This document shows, in pieces, positions 15,204-24,206 of a stretch of 64,000 nt of DNA. The DNA lies in the NCBI GenBank assembly GCA_934433135.1, contig CAKRZO010000009.1:62001-126000 (forward strand). Reading direction: 5' to 3'. A model generated the notes under the pieces. It searched no databases. It was not told where the DNA came from and saw only the letters and a list, made by a program, of their open reading frames with translations. This stretch comes from an uncultured Acetatifactor sp. GTDB lineage: Bacteria; Bacillota; Clostridia; Lachnospirales; Lachnospiraceae. Positions within the stretch are counted from its first letter, which is position 1. Each line of letters opens with the position of its first letter. A program made the translations under genes and the position numbers.

Positions 15204-16829
15204 ATGGCTAAAGAGATTAAATACGGAGCAGAAGCCCGTGCAGCATTAGAAGCAGGTGTCAACCAGCTGGCTGATACCGTAAGAGTAACCTTAGGACCGA
15301 AAGGAAGAAACGTTGTACTGGATAAATCCTACGGCGCTCCCCTGATTACCAATGATGGTGTTACCATTGCAAAAGAGATTGAACTGGCAGATCCGTTTGA
15401 AAACATGGGCGCTCAGCTGGTAAAGGAAGTTGCAACCAAGACCAACGATGTAGCAGGTGACGGTACCACAACGGCAACCGTTCTGGCACAGGCAATGGTG
15501 AATGCAGGAATGAAGAACCTGGCAGCCGGTGCTAACCCGATCATCTTAAGAAAAGGTATGAAAAAAGCAACGGACTGCGCAGTAAAAGCAATTGCAGGAA
15601 TGAGCCAGAAGGTAGACGGCAAGAATCATATTGCAAGAGTAGCTGCTATTTCCGCCGGGGATGACGAAGTAGGACAGCTGGTTGCAGATGCAATGGAAAA
15701 GGTATCCGGAGACGGTGTTATTACCATCGAAGAGTCCAAGACCATGCAGACAGAACTGGATCTGGTAGAAGGTATGCAGTTTGACAGAGGTTATATCTCT
15801 GCTTATATGGCAACCGATATGGATAAGATGGAAGCAGTTCTGGAAAATCCGTATATCCTGATTACCGATAAGAAGATTTCCAACATTCAGGAGATTCTGC
15901 CGTTACTTGAGCAGATTGTTCAGTCCGGTGCAAAACTGCTGATCATTGCAGAAGATGTAGAAGGTGAAGCACTGACCACTTTGATCGTCAACAAACTGCG
16001 TGGGACTTTCAATGTCGTAGCAGTAAAGGCTCCCGGATACGGTGACAGAAGAAAGGCTATGCTGGAAGATATCGCAGTCCTGACAGGCGGTAAGGTTATC
16101 AGTTCCGAACTGGGCTATGAGCTGAAAGATACCACCATGGATATGCTGGGTCGTGCAAAGTCTGTTAAAGTACAGAAAGAGAATACCGTTATTGTAGACG
16201 GTGAAGGCGACAAGGATGCCATTGCAGCCAGAATCGCACAGATCAAGAACCAGATCGAAGAGACTACTTCTGATTTTGACAGAGAGAAGCTGCAGGAAAG
16301 ACTTGCCAAGTTGGCAGGCGGCGTAGCGGTTATACGTGTAGGTGCTGCTACCGAGACCGAGATGAAAGAAGCAAAGCTTCGTCTGGAAGATGCACTGGCA
16401 GCAACCAGAGCAGCTGTAGAAGAAGGTATCATCTGCGGCGGTGGTTCCGCTTATATTCATGCTTCCAAGGAAGTTGCAAAGATGGCTGAGCAGCTGGAAG
16501 GCGACGAGAAGACCGGTGCCAATATCGTTTTAAAGGCTCTGGAATCTCCGTTATATCACATCGCAGCTAATGCAGGACTGGAAGGAAGCGTTATTATCAA
16601 TAAGGTAAGAGAGTCTGAAGTCGGTGTCGGTTTTGACGCTTTGAAAGAAGAATATGTGGATATGGTAAAAGCAGGTATCCTGGATCCCGCAAAGGTTACC
16701 AGAAGCGCACTGCAGAACGCTACCAGCGTAGCAAGCACACTGCTTACCACCGAATCCGTTGTAGCTAACATCAAAGAAGAAACCCCTGCTATGCCTGCAG
16801 GCGGCGCCGGAATGGGCGGAATGATGTAA
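15204..16829 (+). CDS. groEL: Chaperonin GroEL
   Basis: GroEL is the 14-mer ATP-driven protein-folding chamber of the cytoplasm. The 541-residue protein has the ATP-binding TLGPKGRNVVLD (about 29-40) and DGVTIAKEI, the hinge and catalytic GDGTTTATVLA (about 86-96), and the C-terminal Gly-Met tail ending GGMM. Start MAKEIKYGAEAR follows GGAGG. A copy of the dispersed inverted-repeat element begins only 3 bases after the stop codon and probably ends or stabilises the transcript. Confidence 0.98.
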   Translation: MAKEIKYGAEARAALEAGVNQLADTVRVTLGPKGRNVVLDKSYGAPLITNDGVTIAKEIELADPFENMGAQLVKEVATKTNDVAGDGTTTATVLAQAMVNAGMKNLAAGANPIILRKGMKKATDCAVKAIAGMSQKVDGKNHIARVAAISAGDDEVGQLVADAMEKVSGDGVITIEESKTMQTELDLVEGMQFDRGYISAYMATDMDKMEAVLENPYILITDKKISNIQEILPLLEQIVQSGAKLLIIAEDVEGEALTTLIVNKLRGTFNVVAVKAPGYGDRRKAMLEDIAVLTGGKVISSELGYELKDTTMDMLGRAKSVKVQKENTVIVDGEGDKDAIAARIAQIKNQIEETTSDFDREKLQERLAKLAGGVAVIRVGAATETEMKEAKLRLEDALAATRAAVEEGIICGGGSAYIHASKEVAKMAEQLEGDEKTGANIVLKALESPLYHIAANAGLEGSVIINKVRESEVGVGFDALKEEYVDMVKAGILDPAKVTRSALQNATSVASTLLTTESVVANIKEETPAMPAGGAGMGGMM

Positions 16830-16832
16830 AGA

Positions 16833-17000
16833 AACAGTTCAGACATGCGTTCTTGGGGGCAGACTTCATGCTTGCATGAAAATCTGCTCACATGAATGCA
16901 TGAACTTAGCGCCAAGCTTCATGAGCATCGCATCTTACAGATGCGACAGGTAGCTGCGAAGCATACGAAAAATTTTGCGAATGGTGCGTCTGAACTGTGT
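16833..17000 (-). repeat. Dispersed TIR element, copy 3 (168 bp, inverted)
   Basis: AACAGTTCAGAC (16833-16844) and GTCTGAACTGTGTT (16988-17001) are its ends. Internal stems are TCGCATCT/AGATGCGA around TAC (16928-16935/16939-16946), and GCGCCA pairing with TGGTGC through a G-U type change. It directly follows the groEL stop codon. Confidence 0.83.
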
Positions 17001-17027
17001 TTAGATAACACGTTCTGAAAAAAATAG

Positions 17028-17056
17028 TTGACATTCCGAAAAAACAGGTCTATACT
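17028..17056 (+). promoter_or_regulatory. Promoter of the rimP-nusA-infB operon
   Basis: Consensus TTGACA (17028-17033), exactly 17 bases, TATACT (17051-17056). It gives a leader of about 165 bases before rimP. Confidence 0.88.
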
Positions 17057-17080
17057 GAACTTAAGCTGAATATTGATACT

Positions 17081-17110
17081 AGAAAGAGTGGAATCCGTTC
17101 CACTCTTTCT
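17081..17110 (+). terminator. Leader hairpin / possible attenuator of the nusA operon
   Basis: AGAAAGAGTGGAA (17081-17093) pairs perfectly over 13 bp with TTCCACTCTTTCT (17098-17110) around TCCG, followed by TATT. The U-tract is weak, the kind of terminator that depends on NusA. It lies about 20 bases after the predicted start of a transcript that encodes NusA, so feedback attenuation is plausible. Confidence 0.55.
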
Positions 17111-17230
17111 TATTGTGATAATCGCACTGCAGTCTGCATTTTCGGCGGTGTTCCGTTAGAGCAGTTCCCGTTAGGAGATATTAGCAGACAGCAGGGGATT
17201 TCACGGATGATTGCTGATTTAGGAGAGAAC

Positions 17231-17695
17231 ATGTCAAAAAAAGAAAGTTATGAGAAACAGACGGAAGAACTGCTGACTCCCATTGCCCGGGATCGAGACG
17301 TGGAGATTTATGATGTGGAGTATGTGAAAGAGGGCAGTGACTGGTATTTGAGAGCTTATATTGACAAAGAAGAAGGCGTAAGCATTCAGGACTGTGAGGA
17401 TGTGAGCAGAGCTTTGTCGGATGCGCTGGATGAAGCGGATTTTATTCCGGATGCTTATATTCTGGAAGTCAGCAGTCCGGGACTCGGAAGAACGTTGAAA
17501 AAGGATAAGCACCTGGCGAAAAGTATCGGAGAAGAAGTAGAGATCAAACTGTTTGAACCGGTGGAAAAATGCAAAGAGTTTACCGGAATTTTGGAAGGGT
17601 TTGATGAAAAACAGATTACGATTGCGCAGGGTGATGAAACAAAGCAGTTTGACAGAAACAAAATTGCATCGATTCGTCTTACCTTTTATTATTAG
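17231..17695 (+). CDS. rimP: Ribosome maturation factor RimP
   Basis: RimP binds the 30S precursor and promotes S19/S12-linked maturation. The 154-residue protein has the two-domain family layout, with the signature VEYVKEGSDWYLRAYIDKEE (about residue 28) and LEVSSPGLGRTLK (about 78). The start at 17231 is favoured by AGGAGA 5 bases upstream; the ATG at 17207 has no ribosome binding site. First gene of the long operon with nusA, ylxR, ylxQ, infB and rbfA, the standard order in Bacillota. Confidence 0.95.
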   Translation: MSKKESYEKQTEELLTPIARDRDVEIYDVEYVKEGSDWYLRAYIDKEEGVSIQDCEDVSRALSDALDEADFIPDAYILEVSSPGLGRTLKKDKHLAKSIGEEVEIKLFEPVEKCKEFTGILEGFDEKQITIAQGDETKQFDRNKIASIRLTFYY

Positions 17696-17736
17696 AAAAT
17701 ATGCCAGAGAGAAAAGAATGGAGGAAAAAAGAAAAA

Positions 17737-18939
17737 ATGAACAAGGAATTATTGGAGGCACTGGATGTCCTGGAAAAGGAGAAATCAATCAGCAAAGACT
17801 CTCTTTTTGAGGCAATAGAGAACTCGCTGATGACCGCCTGCAAGAACCATTTCGGAAAGGCTGATAACATAAAAGTGGAGATTAACCGCCAGACCGGTGA
17901 CTTTCTGGTATATGCAGAGAAAGAGGTTGTGGAAACGAAGGACGATGTGACGGACGATTGTCTGCAGATTGCTCTGGAGGATGCAAAGGAAATTTCACAG
18001 GCAGCCAGCGTGGGTGATGTGATTCATGTAGAGATCAAATCCAAGGAATTTGGACGTATTGCCACACAGAACGCAAAAAACGTGATTTTGCAGAAGATCA
18101 GGGAAGAAGAAAGAAGCGCGATTTACAATCAGTTCTTTGAAAAAGAAAAGGATGTCGTAACCGGCGTTGTGCAGCGGTATCTGGGAAAAAATATCAGCAT
18201 CAATCTCGGAAAAGCGGATGCCATTCTGGCTGAGAGCGAGCAGGTGAAGAAGGAAGTCTTCCGTCCTACGGAGCGGATTAAGGTTTATATCCTGGAAGTA
18301 AAAAATACACCGAAGGGACCGCGTATTAACGTAAGCCGGACGCATCCGGAACTGGTAAAGAGACTGTTTGAATCCGAAGTAACGGAGATACGAGATGGCA
18401 TTGTGGAAATCAAAAGCATTGCCAGAGAAGCCGGAAGCCGTACCAAAATTGCCGTATGGAGCAACCGCCCGGGCGTGGATCCCGTGGGTGCCTGCGTAGG
18501 GGTCAACGGTTCCAGAGTAAATGCCATTGTGGAGGAATTACGAGGAGAGAAGATTGACATTATCAATTGGGATGAGAATCCCGGCAATCTGATTCAGAAT
18601 GCCCTGTCTCCGGCTAAGATAGTTGCTGTTTTCGCAGATCCGGATGAAAAAACCGCCAAAGTAGTGGTTCCGGATTATCAGTTGTCACTGGCGATCGGAA
18701 AAGAAGGTCAGAACGCCAGACTGGCGGCCAGACTTACCGGATATAAGATTGATATCAAATCGGAAACACAGGCAAAGGATGCTTATGGATTCCGTTATGA
18801 AGATTATCTGGATTATGACGATGATGAGGAATATGAGGAAGAACCGGAGAATGTAGAGGAAGCTTATCAGGAGGAAAACGGCATGGAGACAGAGACGGTG
18901 GAAGAGGCTTATCCGGAAGATAACGAAGGGGAAGAATAA
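17737..18939 (+). CDS. nusA: Transcription termination/antitermination factor NusA
   Basis: NusA binds RNA polymerase and modulates pausing, termination and antitermination. The 400-residue protein starts MNKELLEALDVLEKEKSISK (NusA N-terminal domain), continues with an S1 domain (about 135-200) and two KH domains (about 230-345, with PVGACVGVNGSRVNAI and LAIGKEGQNARLAARLTG), and ends in a strongly acidic tail of about 45 residues rich in Glu and Tyr. The start at 17737 follows GGAGG at a long 12-base spacing; ATG 17701 lacks one. The acidic tail is in the place of the C-terminal AR repeats of proteobacteria. Confidence 0.96.
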   Translation: MNKELLEALDVLEKEKSISKDSLFEAIENSLMTACKNHFGKADNIKVEINRQTGDFLVYAEKEVVETKDDVTDDCLQIALEDAKEISQAASVGDVIHVEIKSKEFGRIATQNAKNVILQKIREEERSAIYNQFFEKEKDVVTGVVQRYLGKNISINLGKADAILAESEQVKKEVFRPTERIKVYILEVKNTPKGPRINVSRTHPELVKRLFESEVTEIRDGIVEIKSIAREAGSRTKIAVWSNRPGVDPVGACVGVNGSRVNAIVEELRGEKIDIINWDENPGNLIQNALSPAKIVAVFADPDEKTAKVVVPDYQLSLAIGKEGQNARLAARLTGYKIDIKSETQAKDAYGFRYEDYLDYDDDEEYEEEPENVEEAYQEENGMETETVEEAYPEDNEGEE

Positions 18940-19224
18940 ATGACCAAAAAGATTCCTTTTAGGCAGTGTGTCGGCTGCGGTGAAATGAAAAATAAAAAAG
19001 AAATGATGCGGGTTTTAAAGACGGCGCAGGATGAGATTTGCCTGGATATGACCGGCAGGAAAAACGGAAGAGGTGCTTACCTGTGTCCGCAGATGGAATG
19101 CCTGAAAAAAGCCCGCAGATCCAAAGGACTGGAGCGTGCTTTTAAAATGCAAATCCCGGAAGGCGTCTATGATGCACTGGAAAAGGAATTCGGCATACAG
19201 GAAAAGGAGTATGAGAAAGATTGA
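18940..19224 (+). CDS. ylxR: YlxR (DUF448) RNA-binding protein, RnpM-type
   Basis: The 94-residue protein has the family signature RQCVGCGEMKNKKEMMRVL (residues about 7-25) with the GRGAY motif (KNGRGAYLCPQMECLKKA) typical of DUF448/YlxR. Members are nucleic-acid-binding proteins, and in B. subtilis YlxR was reported to modulate RNase P. It starts directly after the nusA stop codon and overlaps the next gene by one base (TGATG), so it is translationally coupled on both sides. Confidence 0.93.
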   Translation: MTKKIPFRQCVGCGEMKNKKEMMRVLKTAQDEICLDMTGRKNGRGAYLCPQMECLKKARRSKGLERAFKMQIPEGVYDALEKEFGIQEKEYEKD

Positions 19225-19568
19225 TGCAGGACAGAGTATTATCAATGCTGGGGCTTGCAATGAAAGGAAATCATGTGGTAAGCGGCGAGTTCCAGACGGT
19301 TAATGCAGTGAGGGACGGTTCTGCTGCGCTGGTTTTGGTGGCGGAAGATGCTTCGGAAAATACCAAAAAGCTTTTTCGGGATAAATGCAGTTTTTATGAG
19401 GTGAAGCTTTATCTATATGGAACGAAAGAAACACTGGGAAGAGCGATGGGAAAGGAGATCCGTTCTTGTGCAGCAGTTACATCGGAAGGGCTGGCGAAAA
19501 GCATAATCAGTCGAATCGAGAGCAACGGAGCATCTTGCAAGACAGGTGAGCGGCAAAATGGAAAATAG
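19224..19568 (+). CDS. ylxQ: L7Ae-family RNA-binding protein (YlxQ)
   Basis: The 114-residue protein, MQDRVLSMLGLAMKGNHVVSG..., has the ribosomal L7Ae/L30e/S12e/Gadd45 fold, with VLVAEDASENTKK (about residue 36) as the conserved core segment. Relatives bind kink-turn RNA. The ATG overlaps the ylxR stop (TGATG). It is the standard gene between ylxR and infB in Bacillota; its cellular RNA partner is not settled. Confidence 0.9.
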   Translation: MQDRVLSMLGLAMKGNHVVSGEFQTVNAVRDGSAALVLVAEDASENTKKLFRDKCSFYEVKLYLYGTKETLGRAMGKEIRSCAAVTSEGLAKSIISRIESNGASCKTGERQNGK

Positions 19569-19591
19569 CTGCGGAATGAGGGTTAGTGTGC

Positions 19592-22500
19592 ATGGAAAAA
19601 ATCAGGACAGAGAAAGAGAGAACACAGGGGAACAGCCCCGCCGGTTCTCTGGAGGGAAATAAAGCAGATATGACAAAAAACGAAGTGCCAATTACAAAAA
19701 CCAATGAGACGGAACAGGGAGCACCCAAAAAGAAAAAAATCGTAATGATTACGAATCCGGAGAATTCCAGGATGCCCGGAAGAAAAAACCAGGCCGGTCA
19801 GGGATCTGCTTCCGGAAATACCAGAAATTACAGTACGCAGGGCGGATACAGCAGTACGGCAGGTACCTCCAGAGGCCAGCAAAGACCCAATAAGGAAAAA
19901 ACACAGGCCGGGAACCGTTCGGGACAGCAGAACAGAGAAAACAGGGATAACAGAGAAACACGTGCAACAGCAGCTCCGGTAAGGCCGATTAAACCTCTTA
20001 CCCCGCCGTCTCCCACTCCGAGCGTGGCAATGGTTCCGCCTAAGCCGCAGCAGCCAAGGAATAATAAGGATGTCGGTTCGGAAAGAATACAGAAGGCAGC
20101 GGAAAAAGCAGTGAATGCTGTTGAAAAACCGGTACCTGAGAAGATCACGGCAGAAAAGACTGTGCCGGAAAAAGTTGAAACAGTAAAAATTCCGACGGCA
20201 CAAACTCCGATTGAGAAGACAGCTTCCGATGCTGTAAAATCCCCTGTTTCGGTACCCGAAGAAAAGAAGGCACCTGCGGTGGAAGAAAGAAAAGAAAGCA
20301 GCCAGGAAATCAGAGAACAGGATGCCCGGAATAACAGAACACAGGACAGACCGGCACGCAGTACGGGATATCGTCCTGAAGGCGGAAGGCGCCCGGACGG
20401 AAATCGGACCGAAAACGGTACAAGAACAGACAATCGCAGCCGTGACAATAGCCGTGGCAATGATATGAGAGACCGGGAACAGCGCCCGAACCGTTTCGAA
20501 GGCGGAAGGCGTCCTGAGGGTGCTAACCGCACAGACGGACGCAATCAGGAGAACAGAGAGCAGAGAGGATTTCGTCAGGACAGTAGGGGTGATGGACGCC
20601 GCCAGACGGATGGCTTTTCAAGAGGAGGTGCCGGAAATGGAAGACCTTCATCAAACAGAACAGACGGCTCTTTCCGGTCTGCACGATCGGGTGGAGAAGG
20701 TGCATCGTCTGATCGTCGCGGCGGAAACGGTATGCAGAGTGGCGGCCGCGGTTTTGGCGGTGGCAGCCGCGATAGCAGAGGAGGCGGCCAGACGCAGGAT
20801 CGATTCAGAGGACAGTCTTCCTCAGCTAAGAGCTTTGCTGCAGAAACCAGCAGCAAAGATATGGAAAAGAAACGGGAAGAAGAAAAGAGAAGGGTCAGCC
20901 AGGAGAAGGATAAACGCTCCAGAAAAGACTTCATTTATGAAGAGGAAGAACCCATCAAGAACAAACCCGGACGTTTTATCAAACCAGAGAAGAAAAAAGA
21001 AGAAGCCGCTGAAGAAGTGATTAAAGTCATTACACTTCCGGAGAGGATAGTCATTAAGGATCTGGCGGAAAAAATGCGGATGCAGCCGGCTGTCATTATT
21101 AAGAAGCTGTTCCTGGAAGGAAAGATTGTTACGTTGAATCAGGAGATTTCTTATGAGGATGCGGAAGCAATTGCCATGGAGTATGATATTCTCTGTGAAA
21201 AAGAAGAAAAAGTGGATGTGATTGAAGAACTTCTGAAAGAAGATGATGAGGATGAGAGCAATCTGGTGGAAAGGCCGCCTGTAGTCTGCGTAATGGGGCA
21301 TGTAGACCATGGTAAGACATCTCTTCTGGATGCCATCCGTAAGACAAATGTTACCGATAAGGAAGCCGGAGGAATTACCCAGCATATCGGTGCTTATACC
21401 GTAAATGTTATGGGAAGAAAGATTACTTTCCTGGATACTCCGGGACATGAAGCATTTACGGCTATGCGTATGAGGGGAGCAAATTCTACGGATATCGCTA
21501 TTCTTGTAGTAGCGGCGGACGATGGTGTTATGCCCCAGACAGTAGAAGCCATCAACCACGCAAAAGCTGCCGGAATTGAGATTATTGTTGCTGTCAATAA
21601 GATTGATAAACCGTCTGCCAATATTGAAAGAGTGAAGCAGGAGCTGACGGAATACGGTCTGATTGCAGAAGACTGGGGCGGAAGCACGGTATTTGCACCG
21701 GTATCGGCAAAGACCGGAGAAGGAATCAACCAGTTGCTGGAAATGATTCTTCTGACAGCGGATATTCTGGAGCTTAAGGCCAATCCGAACAGAAGAGCAA
21801 GAGGTATCGTAGTGGAAGCCGAACTGGATAAGGGACGCGGACCGGTAGCAACCGTTCTGATTCAGAAAGGTACATTGCACGTAGGAGATTTTGTATCGGC
21901 AGGTTCCTGCTACGGAAAAGTAAGAGCCATGATCGATGACAAGGGAAAGAGGGTCAAGGATGCAGGACCTTCCACTCCTGTGGAAATTCTGGGACTTTCC
22001 GATGTTCCCAGTGCGGGAGAAGTCATTCTTGCACATGAAAATGACAAGACTGCAAAATCCTATGCAGAGACCTATCTGGCTCAGAACAAAGAAAAGATGC
22101 TGGAGGAAACGAAAGCAAGAATGTCTTTGGATGATCTGTTCTCACAGATTAAAGAAGGCAACTTAAAGGAACTGAACTTGATTGTCAAAGCAGACGTACA
22201 GGGAAGCGTGGAAGCGGTAAAACAGTCCCTTTTGAAACTTTCCAACGAAGAAGTGGTAGTAAAGTGTATTCACGGAGGTGTTGGTGCCATCAACGAATCC
22301 GATGTTATGCTGGCAGGTGCGTCCAATGCGATTATTATCGGTTTTAACGTACGTCCGGATGCCATGGCCAAGAGTACGGCAGAACGGGAAGGCGTAGATA
22401 TCCGTCTGTACCGGGTAATTTATCAGGCAATTGAAGACATTGAAGCTGCCATGAAGGGTATGTTGGATCCGGTATTTGAAGAAAAGATTTTGGGCCATGC

Positions 22501-22771
22501 TGAAGTAAGGCAGATTTTCAAAGCTTCTGCTGTAGGAAATATTGCCGGTTCTTATGTACTGGACGGCGTCTTCCAGAGAGGCTGCAAGGTACGTATCAGC
22601 AGGGAAGGAAAGCAGATCTTTGAAGGTAATCTGGCATCCCTTAAGAGATTTAAGGATGATGTGAAAGAAGTAAAAGCAGGATTTGAATGCGGTCTGGTAT
22701 TTGAAGGCTTTGATCAGATGCAGGAACTTGACATTGTAGAGGCATATACCATGGTGGAGGTACCCAGATGA
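19592..22771 (+). CDS. infB: Translation initiation factor IF-2 with long RGG-rich N-terminal region
   Basis: IF-2 is the GTPase that places initiator tRNA on the 30S subunit. The 1059-residue product is longer than the 700-900 residues of most homologues because of an N-terminal disordered region of about 470 residues. Residues about 260-410 are dense in Arg, Gly, Asn and Asp with RGG/RDG repeats (GGRRPDGNRT, GGGSRDSRGGG). Then come the IF2_N domain (about 480-533), the G domain with GHVDHGKTSLLDAI (about 575), DTPGHEAF, NKID, and domains II-IV. The start at 19592 follows GAGGG; an in-frame GTG at 19586 is too close to it. It overlaps rbfA by 4 bases. The disordered region may bind RNA, which is an inference. 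Confidence 0.96.
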   Translation: MEKIRTEKERTQGNSPAGSLEGNKADMTKNEVPITKTNETEQGAPKKKKIVMITNPENSRMPGRKNQAGQGSASGNTRNYSTQGGYSSTAGTSRGQQRPNKEKTQAGNRSGQQNRENRDNRETRATAAPVRPIKPLTPPSPTPSVAMVPPKPQQPRNNKDVGSERIQKAAEKAVNAVEKPVPEKITAEKTVPEKVETVKIPTAQTPIEKTASDAVKSPVSVPEEKKAPAVEERKESSQEIREQDARNNRTQDRPARSTGYRPEGGRRPDGNRTENGTRTDNRSRDNSRGNDMRDREQRPNRFEGGRRPEGANRTDGRNQENREQRGFRQDSRGDGRRQTDGFSRGGAGNGRPSSNRTDGSFRSARSGGEGASSDRRGGNGMQSGGRGFGGGSRDSRGGGQTQDRFRGQSSSAKSFAAETSSKDMEKKREEEKRRVSQEKDKRSRKDFIYEEEEPIKNKPGRFIKPEKKKEEAAEEVIKVITLPERIVIKDLAEKMRMQPAVIIKKLFLEGKIVTLNQEISYEDAEAIAMEYDILCEKEEKVDVIEELLKEDDEDESNLVERPPVVCVMGHVDHGKTSLLDAIRKTNVTDKEAGGITQHIGAYTVNVMGRKITFLDTPGHEAFTAMRMRGANSTDIAILVVAADDGVMPQTVEAINHAKAAGIEIIVAVNKIDKPSANIERVKQELTEYGLIAEDWGGSTVFAPVSAKTGEGINQLLEMILLTADILELKANPNRRARGIVVEAELDKGRGPVATVLIQKGTLHVGDFVSAGSCYGKVRAMIDDKGKRVKDAGPSTPVEILGLSDVPSAGEVILAHENDKTAKSYAETYLAQNKEKMLEETKARMSLDDLFSQIKEGNLKELNLIVKADVQGSVEAVKQSLLKLSNEEVVVKCIHGGVGAINESDVMLAGASNAIIIGFNVRPDAMAKSTAEREGVDIRLYRVIYQAIEDIEAAMKGMLDPVFEEKILGHAEVRQIFKASAVGNIAGSYVLDGVFQRGCKVRISREGKQIFEGNLASLKRFKDDVKEVKAGFECGLVFEGFDQMQELDIVEAYTMVEVPR

Positions 22772-23169
22772 GAAAAAACAGTGTGAAAAACACCCGCATC
22801 AACGGCGAGGTGCAAAAAGCGCTGGCACAGATCATAAGGGGAGAAATCAAAGATCCGCGGATCAGCCCCTTTACCAGTGTGGTAGCAGTGGAAGTTGCAC
22901 CTGACTTAAAAACCTGCAAAGCATGGATCAGTGTGCTGGGCGGAGAAGAGGAAAGAGAGGCGACCAGGCAGGGACTTAAAAGTGCCGAAGGTTTTATCCG
23001 TTCCCAACTGGCAAGGATTGTGAATCTGCGGAACACACCGTATATTACATTTGTTATGGATCAGTCCATCGAATACGGCGTGAACATGTCTCATAAGATT
23101 GATGAAGTGCTGTCTGCAGAAAATAAGGAAAAAGAAACACCGGATCCGGAAGAAACGGATACCGAGTAA
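22768..23169 (+). CDS. rbfA: 30S ribosome-binding factor RbfA
   Basis: RbfA assists 16S rRNA 5'-end maturation and cold adaptation. The 133-residue protein has the single KH-like domain, with RINGEVQKALAQIIRGEIKD (about 10-29) and YITFVMDQSIEYGVNMSHKI near the C-terminal helix. The ATGA overlap with the infB stop indicates translational coupling. A hairpin with a T-run follows the stop codon. Confidence 0.95.
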   Translation: MRKNSVKNTRINGEVQKALAQIIRGEIKDPRISPFTSVVAVEVAPDLKTCKAWISVLGGEEEREATRQGLKSAEGFIRSQLARIVNLRNTPYITFVMDQSIEYGVNMSHKIDEVLSAENKEKETPDPEETDTE

Positions 23170-23176
23170 AAACAAG

Positions 23177-23202
23177 AGCCTCGCAGATTGCGGGGCTTTT
23201 TC
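23177..23202 (+). terminator. Terminator or attenuator between rbfA and nrnA
   Basis: AGCCTCGC (23177-23184) pairs with GCGGGGCT (23190-23197) followed by TTTTT. Since nrnA starts 19 bases later with no new promoter seen, partial read-through is likely. Confidence 0.65.
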
Positions 23203-23220
23203 TGCGGAATGGAGGTTAGA

Positions 23221-24177
23221 ATGGATAGAATAGATTTACGGAAGGAATGCGTCGAGGCGCGTAAAATCGGAATCAGCGGGCACATTCGCCCGGACGGGGA
23301 TTGCGTCGGGTCGTGTCTTGCCTTATTTCTTTACTTAAAAAAAATCTTTCCCGAAAAAGAAGTTCAGGTATTTTTGGAAAAACCGGCAGAGATTTTTGCG
23401 AATCTGAAAGGATTTTCGGAAATTGATACAACATTTCAGGCGAACGGCGTTTTTGATGTTTTTTTCTGTCTGGATTGCGGAAAAGAAAGACTGGGAGGAG
23501 CGCAGGTGCTCTTTGAAAAGGCAGGTAAGAAGATTCAGATCGATCACCATTTAAGCAGCACCGGGTGCGGAGATCTGAACTGGATTTGTCCTACGACCGG
23601 TTCCTGCAGTGAGTTGATTTATGATTTGCTGGAAAAAGAATACCTGGATAAAGAAATTGCCGAAGCTATTTATACCGGCATGATCCACGACACCGGTGTT
23701 TTTCAGTATTCCAATACCAGCCCGGAAACACTGAAAAAAGCGGCGGAACTGATCACATTTGGTTTTGATTTTCCAAAGCTGATACAGGAAACGTTTTATC
23801 AAAAAACGTATCTGCAGACACAGATTCTGGGAAGAGCTTTGCTGCAGAGCATCCGGTTTATGGACGGACAATGCATTGTAAGCGGCCTGGACCGGAAAAC
23901 ACTGGAATTTTATCAGGCAGTGCCTGCAGATCTGGAAGGCATTGTGAATCAGTTGCGCAATATTGAAGGAATTCATTGTGCCATCTTTCTTTATGAAACA
24001 GATGTCCTGGAATATAAAGTGAGTCTGCGTTCGGATGAAAGTGTGGATGTGTCAAAGGTAGCTTCCTATTTCGGAGGCGGCGGACATATGCGTGCGGCAG
24101 GCTGCACCATGAAGGGGACTTTTCATGACTGTGTGAATAATCTGTCGGCACAGATTGCAGCGCAGCTTGAAGGCTAG
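23221..24177 (+). CDS. nrnA: DHH-family nanoRNase / pAp phosphatase NrnA
   Basis: Members degrade oligoribonucleotides (and in some species pAp or c-di-AMP products) with manganese. The 318-residue protein has the DHH motif set: SGHIRPDGDCVGS (motif I), FCLDCG (motif II), IDHHLSSTG (the DHH motif), MIHDTGVF (motif IV), and the DHHA1 signature FGGGGHMRAAGC near the C-terminus. The start at 23221 was chosen for GGAGG 6 bases upstream; the in-frame GTG at 23188 falls inside the terminator hairpin. Linkage to rbfA and truB is typical for Bacillota. Confidence 0.93.
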   Translation: MDRIDLRKECVEARKIGISGHIRPDGDCVGSCLALFLYLKKIFPEKEVQVFLEKPAEIFANLKGFSEIDTTFQANGVFDVFFCLDCGKERLGGAQVLFEKAGKKIQIDHHLSSTGCGDLNWICPTTGSCSELIYDLLEKEYLDKEIAEAIYTGMIHDTGVFQYSNTSPETLKKAAELITFGFDFPKLIQETFYQKTYLQTQILGRALLQSIRFMDGQCIVSGLDRKTLEFYQAVPADLEGIVNQLRNIEGIHCAIFLYETDVLEYKVSLRSDESVDVSKVASYFGGGGHMRAAGCTMKGTFHDCVNNLSAQIAAQLEG

Positions 24178-24206
24178 AAAGAAAAGACAAAAGGATTAAA
24201 ATTAAA

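Larger units (their letters stand above)
16830..17230. other. Intergenic region groEL-rimP
   Basis: The 401-base gap holds element copy 3, the rimP operon promoter (17028-17056) and a perfect leader hairpin (17081-17110). The last 120 bases before rimP show no gene. Confidence 0.8.

Noticed and set aside
20822..22036. 404-residue antisense frame over infB
   Set aside because: It lies wholly opposite the conserved IF-2 coding region, has no ribosome binding site and reads as a low-complexity shadow. The same holds for the 238- and 206-residue antisense frames at 19583-20544.
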